From Allolobophora icterica (taxonomy: Eukaryota > Annelida > Clitellata > Crassiclitellata > Lumbricidae): DNA of 64,000 nucleotides. Of the stretch, positions 33,114 to 49,004 are shown piece after piece; positions within the stretch are counted from its first letter, which is position 1; the number at the start of each line of letters is the position of its first letter. The position numbers and the translations under genes are program-made. Below the pieces are notes generated by a model. The model was not told where the DNA came from, made no database searches, and saw nothing but the letters and a program-made list of their open reading frames with translations. The stretch covers positions 61,823,233-61,887,232 of the forward strand of contig OY744610.1 of assembly GCA_963556255.1 (NCBI GenBank), read 5' to 3'.

Positions 33114-36100
33114 CTAATGGCTTTCGCCCTTCTTTCCGGCAATCTGTTAAAATAACACAGAAATTAAATTTAGACTCTGACAACTCTACATACTAGATTA
33201 AGATAACCCTTCCTCGTCCGCATTTGGGTGACCCTGCCACTCTGTCCACGTTCATAATGGATGACCCACAAAGAGATGTTCCTCAGTAGATTGTTACTGT
33301 AATTAGTAACTTCTATTGCGCCGGCATCTTATGCACAAGGTCTCAACCGCTGGCACACCAAAACCAAGGATTTACCAGGTCAATATCCAGAAGATCAGTC
33401 TAGGACAGAGACAACTTCTAAGCACCAGTGTCTAATGTGCAAGGCATCAACCGATGGAGCACCAAACCAAGCCGTAATGAGGTCAATATCCAGAAGATCA
33501 GTAGGCTAAGACAGAGAAGCAGCCTATGGAGGAAAAAGCAATTTGAAAAGCAGAGAGTTCCAAAATTTAGGTCACGCAACCGAAACAGATTCAGAGGTGG
33601 TAGCCATTGGCTGAAGGTGGTATCAACTGTGAAACAAGTGATACAGATATCAAGTATGAAACGAATTATGAAGATATCAAGTATGAAAACAAATGATGAA
33701 GATATCGAGTATAAAACAAGTGATGAAGATATCAAGCATGAAACAAATGATGAAACAAATATCGATTAAAACAGGCTTAAGCATATTCTTACTCGTTTAA
33801 ATTCCGCCATGTTTGTAGTGCTGGCTGGTGAGCCAATGAAAGCAAGATGGTCTATCTGAGTCGTCTCCGTGTCTCCCTGGTTGTCCTTCACAAACAGCTG
33901 TCAATCAATAAACCAAACAGCTGTCAATCAATAAACCAAACAGCTGTCAATCAATAAACGAAACAGCCGTCAATCAATAAACGAAACAGCTGTCAATCAA
34001 TAAACCAAACAGCTGTCAATCAATAAACCAAACAGCTGTCAATTTAAACCAAACAGCTGTCAATCAATAAACCAAATAGCTGTCAATCAATAAACCAAAC
34101 AGCTGTCAATCAATAAACCAATCGGCTGTCAATCAACAAATTAACTGGGTATCACTGCAAGCAATCAACATACTCTAGTAGCCAACATCCACTTTACTCT
34201 CTTCTGCAAAAGCCCAAAGATCATTTTGTTCGACCATAGTTTCATTGTGTTAGGTCAGGAGCGCCTCTGATGAGTCTCTCTTTAAGTGGTGCTATATAAA
34301 TTTGGAATTATCATTACCATTGTAACGAAAAGACCAAGTAGTTTTCAAACTGTTTCAGCTTGCCAATGTACCGTTAAATATAAATGTACACAACCCTGCT
34401 ATTTTTGCACGTTTCGGACCCTCTATAGCAGTGGTCTCCAACCTTTTTTCAGTGAGGAGCCGCATTGCGAAGTTTAGCAACTTCTGGGAGCCGCATTGCG
34501 AAGTTTAGCAACTTTTGGAAGCTGCCACGGTTTTATGTCAAAGCTAGGAACACAACAAATACTAGCAGACAGCGCTATTACCACTAGCATTAATCACAAT
34601 ATATAATATCACGGAAACGGTCCATGTTTATAGCGCAATTTTATTTCGTCACGTAGAAAATGTCATTTCCTGGAAGGTCTGGAGAGCCGCCACAGAACCT
34701 TTCAAGAGCCGCATGCGGCTCGCGAGCCGCGGGTTGGTGACCACTGCTCTATAGCTTAGCTTCACTTCAACGGTGCCTGTCAACAACAGACTTCAGGCGC
34801 TTGCAAAACTGTGGAAGGACAAACTGAGGAGCTCGAGCCGCACCTCTCGAGAAAGGCGATTCCAGCTGGTGGGTATGTATAGGCAAAGCTTCTGGACTGA
34901 GCTGCAGCAGTGTATTAACAAAATGACAGGAAGAAGGTTGTACGCACCGTAACACTCGTAACGTTCTGAAATTTTACGAAGCGCAGTTGGACCAGCGCTC
35001 CGTTCTGTATATCCTCCGGTCCAAGTCTGAAACAATTCAAATGATGCATAGATTTAGATGGGCAAAATAGCGAATGCTTAGTGTCTGAATTATGAATGCA
35101 GACTTCCACCTAGCACCAAGCAGTCCTAATCAACACCATAATCTAAGCAGAATACTTCAAATACTTACTGGCCATCAGCCCTCTCGTGCCGAGGCTAAGA
35201 AAATGAAGTCGCTAACACTTCATACCAATGGCTGCCTCAAGGCAAGCTTAAAGGACTGCTCTTCTTCTATGTGCACATAACACATCACATACAGCATGTG
35301 ACTATTAAAATAAACTTCTAACATCCAGCATCATAGAAGTTTTCAATATAAAATGCAAATATGAAAAATGTTGTGGACCAGATTGGTCTGCACCTACTCT
35401 AGAGTTTGAATGGATGCCATGGCTTCGGCCGAGTCGAAGTCCAAACTCTTGGGCTGATTAATGAAGATCTTCACTGTTTTCGGGCCTTTATCTGCATCAC
35501 AGAAACGAATCACAGAAACAAATCGCAGAAACGAATCACAGAAACGAATCACAGAAACTAATCACAGAAACCAATCACAGAAACCAATCACAGAAACGAA
35601 TCACAGAAACAAATCACAGAAACAAATCACAGAAACGAATCACAGAAATGAATCACAGAAACGAATCACAGAAACGAATCACAGAAACTAATCGCAGAAA
35701 CGAATCGCAGAAACGAATCGCAGAAACGAATCACAGAAACGAATCACAGAAACGAATCACAGAAACGAATCACAGAAACGAATCGCAGAAACGAATCACA
35801 GAAACAAATCACAGAAACGAATCACAGAAATGAATCACAGAAACGAATCACAGAAACTAATCGCAGAAACGAATCGCAGAAACAAATCACAGAAACGAAT
35901 CACAGAAACGAATCACAGAAACAAATCGCAGAAACCAATCACAGAAACCAATCACAGCAATGGAGTCTCCTCATGTTTTTACTTTAACACACTCTGTAAA
36001 GTTTATTGCTTTATGACTCATGTGATTTGTTTTTACTAATTTATAGTGAGTTAGTTTGCACCATGAAACTACAGCTTAATAATAACAGTACAATCAAAGC

Positions 36101-39100
36101 ACAGTTTCAGCACAGACTCATTAACACAAAATCGTTGGGGACATGCCTTATGACACAGTGCATAAACCAGGCCCCGTGTAAAAACGGATAATGCTGAAAA
36201 CATCAATATTTAGTGCAAAGCTGCAGTTCTTGTATGACGTATAATAGCCAGTATGGTTTGTTAAGTTAATAGCTTTGGGGACATAACATCACTTTGTGTT
36301 AAGCAGAATGGTATGTAAATCAGGACCAAATAAACGAAGTCGTAAACATAATTGAACATTTATAAAAGCGCCATTCAAAGATTCAGAGGTGCTCCCGACC
36401 CAAGTCAATGCTATCACTAACAAATAAAATGGTCTTCTGGCTGAGGATCTCAACCCACAGTGCCTGCGGAAGATGGTAAGATGTAGGATAATCCAAACAA
36501 AAGAACGCAAAACGCCCAAAGTTAGATAAAAAAATCAAGAGCCAACAGCTCAGCAACCATATGCCAGACAGCAAACATACATACTTCCACACTGTGGTAA
36601 TAATAACCTAAATAAAATCTTGATCTTGTCAGATCTTGACAAGCTTTTGAAAGTTTTTTTCTAAAGTACGTTCTTAAACACTGAAATACTGTTCTTAACA
36701 TGGGCTAACAGGAGAAACATGCTTGCCAAGTGATCAATAATGAGCAATTTAAGGAATTATAGCCATTCGAGAGATTTCTATAAACCTATATATTTTCAAC
36801 CTTGAGTGATCATTGCTACTTTGAGCTAAAAAACTGCACGACGAACACACTTGCGTACCTGCTGGGCCGTTGATTTTTAAGGAGTGTATCTTGACAACCT
36901 GATTGAAGGTGATCATGATGATCAACTGTGTACAAAATGAACAAAATATCGCCTTTTAGTTACACAAAATCTGTGTCGATGACACAAAATATTTTGATGA
37001 AATATGATGGTAAACAAAGACAAGAACATCCTCAGAGTATATGTACTACACATTTTCTTGGGAAACAATCTTCCAAAGCCAGACTGTGCCAAAACCACTT
37101 TTCTTCTCATCTTCAGTCACATCTTTCTCATCTACAATGATGCCCCGTCTCAGCAGCTCCTCTGCCTCCCGCTCTCTCAGGTCTCTCTGGCAACCGGACT
37201 CGGATCCTTCACTTGTTACCCCTGGACCCTCTGTGGCGACTCAGCGCTCGTGAATAAGTTGCTGCCCTGCGCTTAACTTTCGAGTAGCACTTTAGAAATC
37301 TGGAGTTTAGGATTACATTTATTTATTATTTTTATTTATTTATTTTGGATATTTCTATATTCATACCTTTAAAGATCAGATGCTGCACTTTCAAAGTTTA
37401 CAGACTGAGGCTATTATTATACAAATTTTAAATACAGCTTAACACTCTATTCCTAAATTAACATTTTCTCTCCCAAGCGATCATTCATATCTCAGGTACG
37501 AAGAACCCTTCAAGGAAGTTCAACCCCACAGTCAGACACCGAAGTACAACAGAGTGTCTGATGTTAGCTACTCACCTGCTCATCACAGTCTGACTCCAGG
37601 TATCCTCCCTTGCTCGTGAGCGCATGAGCAAGCGTATGGCCGTCGGCTTCATTGAGGCATTCGCATCCGTTCTTCTCGATGAAAGTCGACAAATCCATCT
37701 AAAGGTCATAGCAATACAAAGTCAGTCCATTGATTAGTAACTGTCTAACAACACTGCTTCATAACAGAGGTGATCAGCATCACCCTCCTTGATCCAGGCT
37801 TTGGACTGGCACCACCAGAGTACAGGCAGTGGCAAAGTTAAATACACTTGAGTGCAGTTGGCAAGAAGTGCTGGCAATTTCAGTTTCCCTGTCCGAGAGA
37901 TGCAAGATAAAGTTGAAAACGGACAAAATTGGACAAGGTAAATCTCAAACGAGTTGATAACTTTGTTGCATTTAACAAAGTATAGCAAAAATTTTGGCAA
38001 CGTTCAATTTCTTTCATTCTAGAAATTATATATCTATTAAAAAAATTATAGAAACTGTCAAAAATTGGATTATGTTAAATATTACACAAACAACATCTTA
38101 CCGAAACACAACAGTAAGAACAAATAATTATAACAACAAACATAATAACAATAATAATATTTTCATTCTTCTCGGATCATTAGTACCTCGGGTAACAAAC
38201 AATCGTAACAAATACTCGTACTAGTACAATTAACGATGTATGTTACATCGACAGTAATTATTAATAGTTTAAATTACTAATCAATTGTAACATTAATTAT
38301 TAGTAGTAATTGTTAAGTGGAGTACAGACGTGTCCTTTAACTGCAGTTTCTTCATCCTCATCCTCTCCACTTCCGTACCACTTCTTGATCTTTTCCTCCA
38401 GAGCACCAGCATCCGCTCCACGCATGGTGTCAATCTTGGTCTTGTTGCGGAAGAAGAGGAAAGTTGGCATCGCAGTAACGCCGTTAGAGGAGGCTGTTTC
38501 CTATGACCATAAACACCAGTTCAAATCAAGGCTAATCGGTCAGCTGCATTGGCTTCCTGTTGAGTTTTAAACTGGCCTGTTTGGCCTATAAAACCCTTAC
38601 AACGAGCACTCCTACCTACGTTTAACCACTATTATCTCTGTACGTCCCTCCACGCAGTCTGAGGTCTTTGGATATGGGTCTTTTCAAAGGTTGAGCCTCG
38701 ATGTAGCACTGTCATGGGCTCTCATGCATTACGTGTTTCTGCCCCAAGGAATCTCATCTATGGGATTCACAGTCCCTGGTTTTGCAGAACCCTTCTTTCT
38801 CTCTTTATCTTATCACACAAAATGAAGACTTTTCAGGTAAAAGCTCTTTTGAGGCAAATTCATGAATTCCTGTGATATGAATACGCGATTATTAATACTA
38901 TTCCTGATTACATTATGTCAGAATTAACACGTTAAAGATTATCAGGGCTGTAGTGGTAAAATTTGAGGTGAGTATACGCTACCGGTGACCAGCGGCGTAA
39001 AAAAAAATTTGAAGACTTTTTTTAGGAAAAATTTCTGACTTTTCACCAATTCTCAGAAAATTTTCAGACTTTTTACGATTTTGTCTCTGAAAAAGTTGAT

Positions 39101-40650
39101 GACCTTTTTTTTTTTTTTTTTTTTTTGTCATTCGCCCTAAAAACCTCTAAAAACCTCTCTTTTTGAAAAATTTTCGTTCCCAGAGGTAAGTATACGCTGT
39201 ATACCCGCGTATACCCTCGTGAGTATACGCTCTCAAATTTCTCTAGAGGTAAGTATACGCTGTATACCCGCGTATACGCTCCACTACAGCCCTGAAGATT
39301 ATTATTATTATATATGAAGATTAATTTTATAAAGTGCAAGTTAATATAACTCGTAATCATAATCTCCAAGCTTCTAAAGCGCCACTCGAAGGCCAAGCGC
39401 AGGACACCAGCCTATTCACGAGCGCTACGTCAGATCAGAGGGAGTTTCCAGGGAGTAGTCCAAAAGAGGTCCAAGTCTGATTTCCAGAAGGCCAAACCAA
39501 ATCAGGGGGGTTTCCAGAGAGTAGTCCAAAAGAGGTCCAAGTCCGATTACCAGAAGGCCAAAACCAAATCAGGGGGGTTTCCAGAGAGTAGTCCAAAAGA
39601 GGTCAAAGTCCGATTTCCAACACACCACTTATGAACTAGTAGCAGCTTGGCTTAATCACATGATGTGAACAAGTAAACCTTTACTTTAAGATTTAATTTA
39701 AGACTGTTTCCAGTGCATCATTGATACGAAAATATCAGAAGGAAATTCATTAACCTGGCATACTTCAACATCAACTTTTAGGAATATTGCCTTTGGATAC
39801 TTGGCTGCTAATTCCTCAAACACGGGACTAATTCGCTGACACGGACCACACCTAAAGTTCAGATTTACAAAAACAATTTACAACTGCAGTTTACAGACAG
39901 AATTAATAGGCCACAACCGTTTCAAAATGTCAAACACAGTCCCATTCTTAGAAAACGAACTGGAACGATTTTTACTAACAATTCAAAAATGGGAGATTTT
40001 GATATTTCAACTCTATAAATAAAAGTAATGTGTACACCAGATTACACTTTGTAGCAAGAAACCTGACCAGTTAAAATTAGCCACCAACACTTTGATCTCA
40101 AGAAAAACCAAACTGCTAACCATGACCGCCTCTCTGTAGGCTAGTGAGAAAGACACTGCCAGAAATAATTTAAATGCGCTGTGTAAATCATAAGCTATAT
40201 CAGTCAAAAATTATCTGAATTTTTTAATACAGTCATGTAGCAACGTGAATTAAATACACGTAAATGAGAGTTTTGTGTGGCTCACACCAGGCTCCATAAT
40301 TATAAATATATTTATATAAATGGCCACTTGTTGTCACTAACGTGTAAACAATATGGCCTCCAGCGTTTACTTATAAACGTACACTATAGCACGATTACAA
40401 TCGTAAGAGCACTGCAAGACAGTAAAATATTGTAATCTTTTTTTTATAATACTTGTACTATTGAATTGTCGTGGTCTTCAATCTGATTATGTACTTTGTA
40501 CGACGAATCGGCCACGCAGCTAAATATCATAATATCGCTCATGACTTACCATGTAGCAAAGAAGTCGACCACCACCAATTTAGAACCCGCATTCGTTAAT
40601 TCCGGTTGAAATGCGCTGTCGACAGCGACTATTCTAAAATTTGCAGCCAT
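33114..40650 (-). CDS. TXNL1: Thioredoxin-like protein 1, 9 exons
   Basis: Coding exons: 40550-40650, 39755-39851, 38330-38500, 37576-37698, 36859-36925, 35398-35491, 34948-35026, 33793-33897, 33114-33143. They join in frame to 288 residues; human TXNL1 has 289. Residues 1 to about 105 are a thioredoxin fold with the active site WCGPC around residue 34 and the cis-Pro segment AMPTFLFF. Residues about 115-280 are the PITH domain (NGCECLNEADGH, YLESDCDEQ, TFNQVVKIHSLK, VKIFINQP, LRFVKFQNV, NQGDTETTQID). The end is IAGKKGESH. In known species this cytosolic thioredoxin binds the 19S proteasome through PITH. Introns hold MITEs, LINE pieces and two minisatellites at 3' splice sites. The start ATG has A at -3. 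Confidence 0.95.
33290..33520. repeat. Repeat family E, two tandem copies
   Basis: Two units of about 120 bp each contain a GTGTCTAATGTGCAAGGCAT-like block and GTCAATATCCAGAAGATCAG. They lie in the last TXNL1 intron. Confidence 0.6.
33640..33770. repeat. Short imperfect tandem repeat
   Basis: GATATCAAGTATGAAAC with GAATTATGA or AAATGATGA recurs about five times, just before TXNL1 exon 8 in plus coordinates. Confidence 0.7.
33891..34144 (-). repeat. 23-bp minisatellite spanning the TXNL1 exon 8 acceptor
   Basis: About eleven units of 23 bp (one shortened). On the gene strand each reads TTTATTGATTGACAG followed by CTGTTTG. The unit next to the exon supplies both the real acceptor (GACAG) and the first seven exon bases (CTG TTT G). 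Each upstream unit therefore repeats a complete acceptor with the same exon start. Confidence 0.9.
34439..34746. mobile_element. hAT-type MITE, 308 bp
   Basis: Ends CAGTGGTCTCCAACC and GGTTGGTGACCACTG, with an exact 8-bp duplication CTCTATAG. Internal GAGCCGCAT motifs repeat. It is in TXNL1 intron 7. Confidence 0.87.
34770..34935 (-). mobile_element. LINE C-terminal fragment
   Basis: The minus frame reads KLCLYIPTSWNRLSREVRLE, LLSLSFHSFA, a LINE ORF2 tail. It ends near the donor of TXNL1 exon 7. Confidence 0.5.
35173..35278 (+). mobile_element. SINE family C 3' fragment
   Basis: It matches the body of the copy at 4,830-4,930 (GCCGAGGCTAAGAAAATGAA, then CTTCATACC). Confidence 0.5.
35494..35957 (-). 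repeat. 13-bp minisatellite at the TXNL1 exon 6 acceptor
   Basis: About 35 units of 13 bp. On the gene strand each reads ATTCGTTTCTGTG. The array ends at the acceptor of exon 6 (GTGATGCAG), so the whole pyrimidine-rich region before the exon is repeat. Plus-strand ORFs rich in N, Q, T, E and R here are translations of the array, not genes. Confidence 0.93.
37140..37320 (+). mobile_element. SINE-like family D
   Basis: GCGCTCGTGAATAAGTTGCT, GCCCTGCGCTTAACTTTCGA and GTAGCACTTTAGAAATCTGG define a family also seen at 240-470, 5,755-6,000, 39,345 (reverse) and 52,150 (reverse). Confidence 0.5.
38505..38880 (+). mobile_element. LINE C-terminal fragment, frameshifted
   Basis: LIGQLHWLPVEF continues after a frameshift as FKLACLAYKTLTTSTPTYL, then WALMHYVFLPQG. 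This is the C-terminal region of CR1/L2-type LINE ORF2. It abuts TXNL1 exon 3. Confidence 0.65.
38943..39294. mobile_element. hAT-type MITE family 1, copy 2
   Basis: Same ends as 18,581 (CAGGGCTGTAGTGG / CCACTACAGCCCTG) and the 8-bp duplication AAGATTAT. It is longer (352 bp) because of an inserted T-rich block that resembles 47,030-47,200. Confidence 0.87.
39345..39610 (-). mobile_element. SINE-like family D, reverse
   Basis: CCAAGCGCAGGACACCAGCC and TTCACGAGCGCTACGTCAGA are followed by three near-identical units of about 60 bp (GTTTCCAGAGAGTAGTCCAA). Confidence 0.55.
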
Positions 40651-40948
40651 TTTATGGGACAGTAATTTTGTTTTGTTTTCAATATTCACGATTGTGTGAC
40701 TTAGCAGAATACCACACCCCAACCACAGACTACATATTATGCTATAGATTCCCCATTGTCAAAATGCGCTGTGTGACTGATGGCGCCACAAAGCAAACCA
40801 GAAATTGGCGTCAGTCATGAGGCAGCTAAAAATTTAGACCACGTCAGGGAACTTAGGCACACAGGGTCAGACGACTAACTAACTAACATAATATGAACCC
40901 AGTGACCGTAAGCATATGAGATTCAGAAGTTTTCAAGCCGCAATTGTA
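40651..40948. other. TXNL1 5' flank
   Basis: No further gene. The presumed 5' untranslated region and promoter lie here. No TATA box is obvious. Confidence 0.3.
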
Positions 40949-41166
40949 ATAATAATAATAAAAAAAATAATAATGTTCTTTATTATTTCAAACTGACAGA
41001 CGCAGCAAGATTACATTGAAACATGACAGTATTACAATCAAGATCTTAATTAAACACACGGTTTGGCAGCCATACAAGGCGCCGCCCTAGAGGGGATTGC
41101 GGGCATCGAACCGCGAACCTAATGTTCTCCTGGCCACGAGTGTTACCATTACTCTATCCATCCTTC
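40949..41166 (-). mobile_element. SINE family A, copy 4
   Basis: In reverse it has the tail TTTGAAATAATAAAGAAC, the TTAAGATCTTGATTG body, and a head with GGTTCGATGCCCGC and AGAGTAATGGTAACA. Confidence 0.62.
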
Positions 41167-41169
41167 CCA

Positions 41170-42120
41170 GAAGAGCCTACATTTTTTCATCGACGTAAAC
41201 AGTTTACTGTTTTGTCGATTTCCCTACTGAGGCAAAACAGCGTTCTTAACGACAGGTTTAAGTATCTGATACACTGCCGAATAGTTTTTACTGACTGCTG
41301 CTACAATGCTAAGTGTTTGTTTTGTGTGCGGTAATTGTGGTCATATAATTATGATAGCGAAACAGCGAATCAATCCTGGGACTAACATTTGCAAATGTTA
41401 ATCCCAGATCAATCATACTGGATTTTGTCGTGTTTGGACTTGCCTTTCTTTCTTCATTTTCAGTCTTTTTATAAATAAAAAACACACACCAATGCGATTA
41501 CGCTTCCTATATAAAAGGCCTATAAAAACATTATAATTATGAGACTGTTTATAATACTGCACCTTTTTTGTTCTACTGATATTGTGAGTTTGTGCTACTT
41601 TTCGCCATTGTATGTATTGTTGTTGTTGTAGAGGAGGAGTGTTTGTATCGTGCTAATAAAAAGATTACTAACTAACTTACTTACATACTTACTTACTTAC
41701 TAACTATGATAAGCCTGCCGTCTGCGCTTCAATACCTGGTCTACGACAATGTGCAGTTATTATCAATCAATCTAAACTTGATATAGCGCCTTGTGCAGAT
41801 ACCTAGGCCTACTCAGAGTCACTCACGGCCTAAGATACGTAGAAAGTCGGGGGATTTATCCTGTGTAGGAGACGCAGCTCCAGTGAAAGACTAACCTTTT
41901 CCAGGTGGTCGGGCCTACAACAGAGAAAGCCCGATATTGCATGATGTAAGTGCGTGCAAAAGGGACAAGCAGCTTGCCGTGGACCGCAGAACGGAGGGGT
42001 CGGCGGCCAATGCAGGATACCAGAGCTCTTGTAAGCAGACAGGCGCACTACCGAGAAGGCAGTGCCAAACAAAGGCAGAGATTATAATATTACATGCCCA
42101 TGTCATAATGAAAACATAGA
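41170..42120. other. Non-coding stretch with an unknown repeat-like block
   Basis: No gene is seen. The block 41,825-42,110 looks like an old repeat but is not recognised. ACTTACTTACTTACTAACT near 41,685-41,704 resembles a retroelement tail. Confidence 0.35.
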
Positions 42121-42126
42121 TATCAA

Positions 42127-42232
42127 CAGTGGTGTAGACGTAAAATAAATGTTGAGGTACCGGAGCGCCTAAGTAAAATAATAAGTTTACTAGAAGGCCG
42201 CTCCGGACAGCTCCGGCTCGTCTACACCACTG
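42127..42232. mobile_element. Short inverted-repeat element, 106 bp
   Basis: Perfect 14-bp ends CAGTGGTGTAGACG and CGTCTACACCACTG. No matching 8-bp duplication was seen, so it may be an old MITE. Confidence 0.62.
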
Positions 42233-42344
42233 ATGGTGTCAAGTCGCCTTCACTACTGTAAAAACTCGCTTCTGATTAGTGTCAAATAAAATTATGCTGA
42301 AAATCCAGAGTTCAGATGTCTTTGGATTGAGCCAGAACTAACAC

Positions 42345-42775
42345 CAGTTTGCGACCGTACGTACGGAACGTAGGCCTACGTTATTTCTGTCTAACTCTAA
42401 AACGTACGTACGGTACGCGTACGTTATTATGCTGTACGTTGGCGTACGCTGACATCAGTTCATGACGAAAATAAAGTAGGCCTACATAACATTATGCACA
42501 ACAAAAGTCAACAAATTCAAAAAAAAATAGCCCACTAGTAAATATATCTCTAGGCCTAGTTCTACGCTCTACAGCTACTACAGCGAGCCTGCCATTGTCA
42601 GCCAGTCACGTATACAGTAGTCAAGAAAATAATGAATAATAAATTCGATCACTCGCGATATCACTCATCTGTTCAGTATAATTTATGTCACTGCAATTAT
42701 TTTTTTTAAGTACGCGTACGGTACGGTACGGTACTCCGAGAGACATTCCGGTAAGTAACGTACGGTCGCACTTTG
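42345..42775. mobile_element. TACG-rich inverted-repeat element
   Basis: GCGACCGTACGT near the left end is repeated in reverse (ACGTACGGTCGC) near the right end. The inside is rich in GTACG words near both ends. No coding frame and no clean target duplication were found. Confidence 0.5.
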
Positions 42776-43439
42776 ACTAAGGCGCTTAAATATAAACTTA
42801 TAGCCGCTATACTATATTCGCATGGGATTCCCGTTCAGCAAAGGATTTGTTTTTGACATTGGGCAAATAGTTTATAACACAACGAACTCTGGCCATCCAC
42901 AATAGGCCTACTACAAATCAATTCTAATTCCCCAGAATACAAGCTGTATGTCCATCTGACTGTTTTTATTTTGTCTAAAAACTGTATTTTTCGTGAACGA
43001 ACTGTTTCGTTGCTGGACCTAGATCATAGCTAGATGTTAGAAAGCTCTCCCTAGAATTTTAATTTGTCCGTACTGCTCAGTCGCTTTGTCGTTTAATGCA
43101 CAGCTTATAAGCTCTACAGTTTCTAAATTGCTTATTCGTCATCAAGGACATAGCCAGACTTAAATTCAAGAGGAGGCAACTCCTAGAGACATCCAGGTGT
43201 AGTTGGGGTGCGGAGGTATAACCCACGGAAAATTTTTTAAATCTTAAAAAGCAACATGCCTCTTCTTGCCTCAATGTGGCTACGCCTATGTCCGTCATAC
43301 CTAGGTTGCCTCTCTGCCCAAGTGAACAGACCTTCTGGATATAGACTTGTATACGGCTTGGTTTTAACGCCTTGTGGTACTAATTACATTTACAAATAAT
43401 TTCTCCACTCATCCATTCATTAACGGATTTTTCCAGAGT

Positions 43440-43800
43440 AAAATCAAACCGTGCAACTTAACTAGTTTTATTTTGTTAGAATCAAACACGTAACTATACA
43501 ATTGCCAACCTTCTGGCTAAATCACAAGTTTTATAAACAGAGAAATCATGAATTCAAAGCTTAGCTTAATTGATTTAAAAAAAATTACCACAGAAGTCAT
43601 CAATTTAAGTGGATTAAATCCACTCAATTTAAAACTTACAAACTCTTCGAAGTGTCAGAAAAAATCAAACTGTGTAACTTAACTAGTTTTATACTTAGAA
43701 TCATACACGTAAACTATATAGTTGTCATCCTTTAGGCCAAATCACAATTCTTATAGTCAGATAAATCATAAATTCATAAATTCATTAACGTAACTTATTT
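43440..43800. repeat. Diverged tandem repeat, about 215-bp unit
   Basis: AACTTAACTAGTTTTAT, then TAGAATCA.ACACGTAA and GCTAAATCACAA-like blocks occur twice in the same order. Confidence 0.6.
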
Positions 43801-43944
43801 TAGATTATAGTCAATAGAAGTTCACTGCTTGAGCGCTTATGCAAATTGCAAATACGAAGTCAAATTACCATTGCGAGAAATACAAAGCAGTTATGGTGCA
43901 TCAAATCATGCATCCTCTACAATAAATCGCTTATTCTAGTAGGC

Positions 43945-48396
<4,452 letters not shown>

Positions 48397-48786
48397 GCTC
48401 TAGTTTTGCCTAAGCAAGAACTTCACCGTCACTTCCGAAAAGCTGAATAGAATATTCTCTTCAACATCGGCATTATATTGGCCTATATCGCTGTTGTAAA
48501 ATTTACGATACTAGAGAAGAGTTGTTGTATATAATTTTGGATATTTTACGAGTGCTTAATTTTAAAGTTCTTGGTAGTTTTAAATTGATCGCGGGAGTGA
48601 CAGATACGGAGTAATTTAAGGTTGACAGTGAGCGTGGGGTGGATAGATAATTATAGGGTTATCAAGTCAATTAACGAAAAAGATTAAGAAACTTCTAAAG
48701 CACTTTAGATATTGAGCAGTTATATAGTTTTAAGTGACGTAGACTTTCATCCATACACCGACCTTAGAAATCTGTTAACTTGGAAG

Positions 48787-48996
48787 CAGGGCTGTAGTGG
48801 TAAAATTAGAGGTGAGTATACGCTGCTGGTTAGTTTTCCGAAACAACTTAGAGGTGAGTATACGCTGCAGTATTTTGTGAGTATACACTATAGTCTTTTA
48901 ATATAAATAAATATAAATATTTTTGCGAGGTGAGTATACGGTCTCTAGAGGTGAGTATACGCTGTATACCCGCGTATACCCTCGACTACAGCCCTG
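48787..48996. mobile_element. hAT-type MITE family 1, copy 3
   Basis: Same ends as 18,581, length 210 bp, exact duplication CTTGGAAG. It lies 391 bases upstream of the lectin start codon. Confidence 0.88.
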
Positions 48997-49004
48997 CTTG
49001 GAAG

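Noticed and set aside
33428..33769. 113-codon basic ORF on the plus strand
   Set aside because: It covers repeat family E and a short tandem repeat inside a TXNL1 intron, with no recognised domain.
33898..34144. CRISPR-like array of 23-bp repeats
   Set aside because: There are no spacers; the units are directly adjacent, and the genome is eukaryotic.
35461..36039. Plus-strand ORFs of NHRNESQKRITET repeats
   Set aside because: These read the 13-bp minisatellite in TXNL1 intron 5 on the antisense strand.
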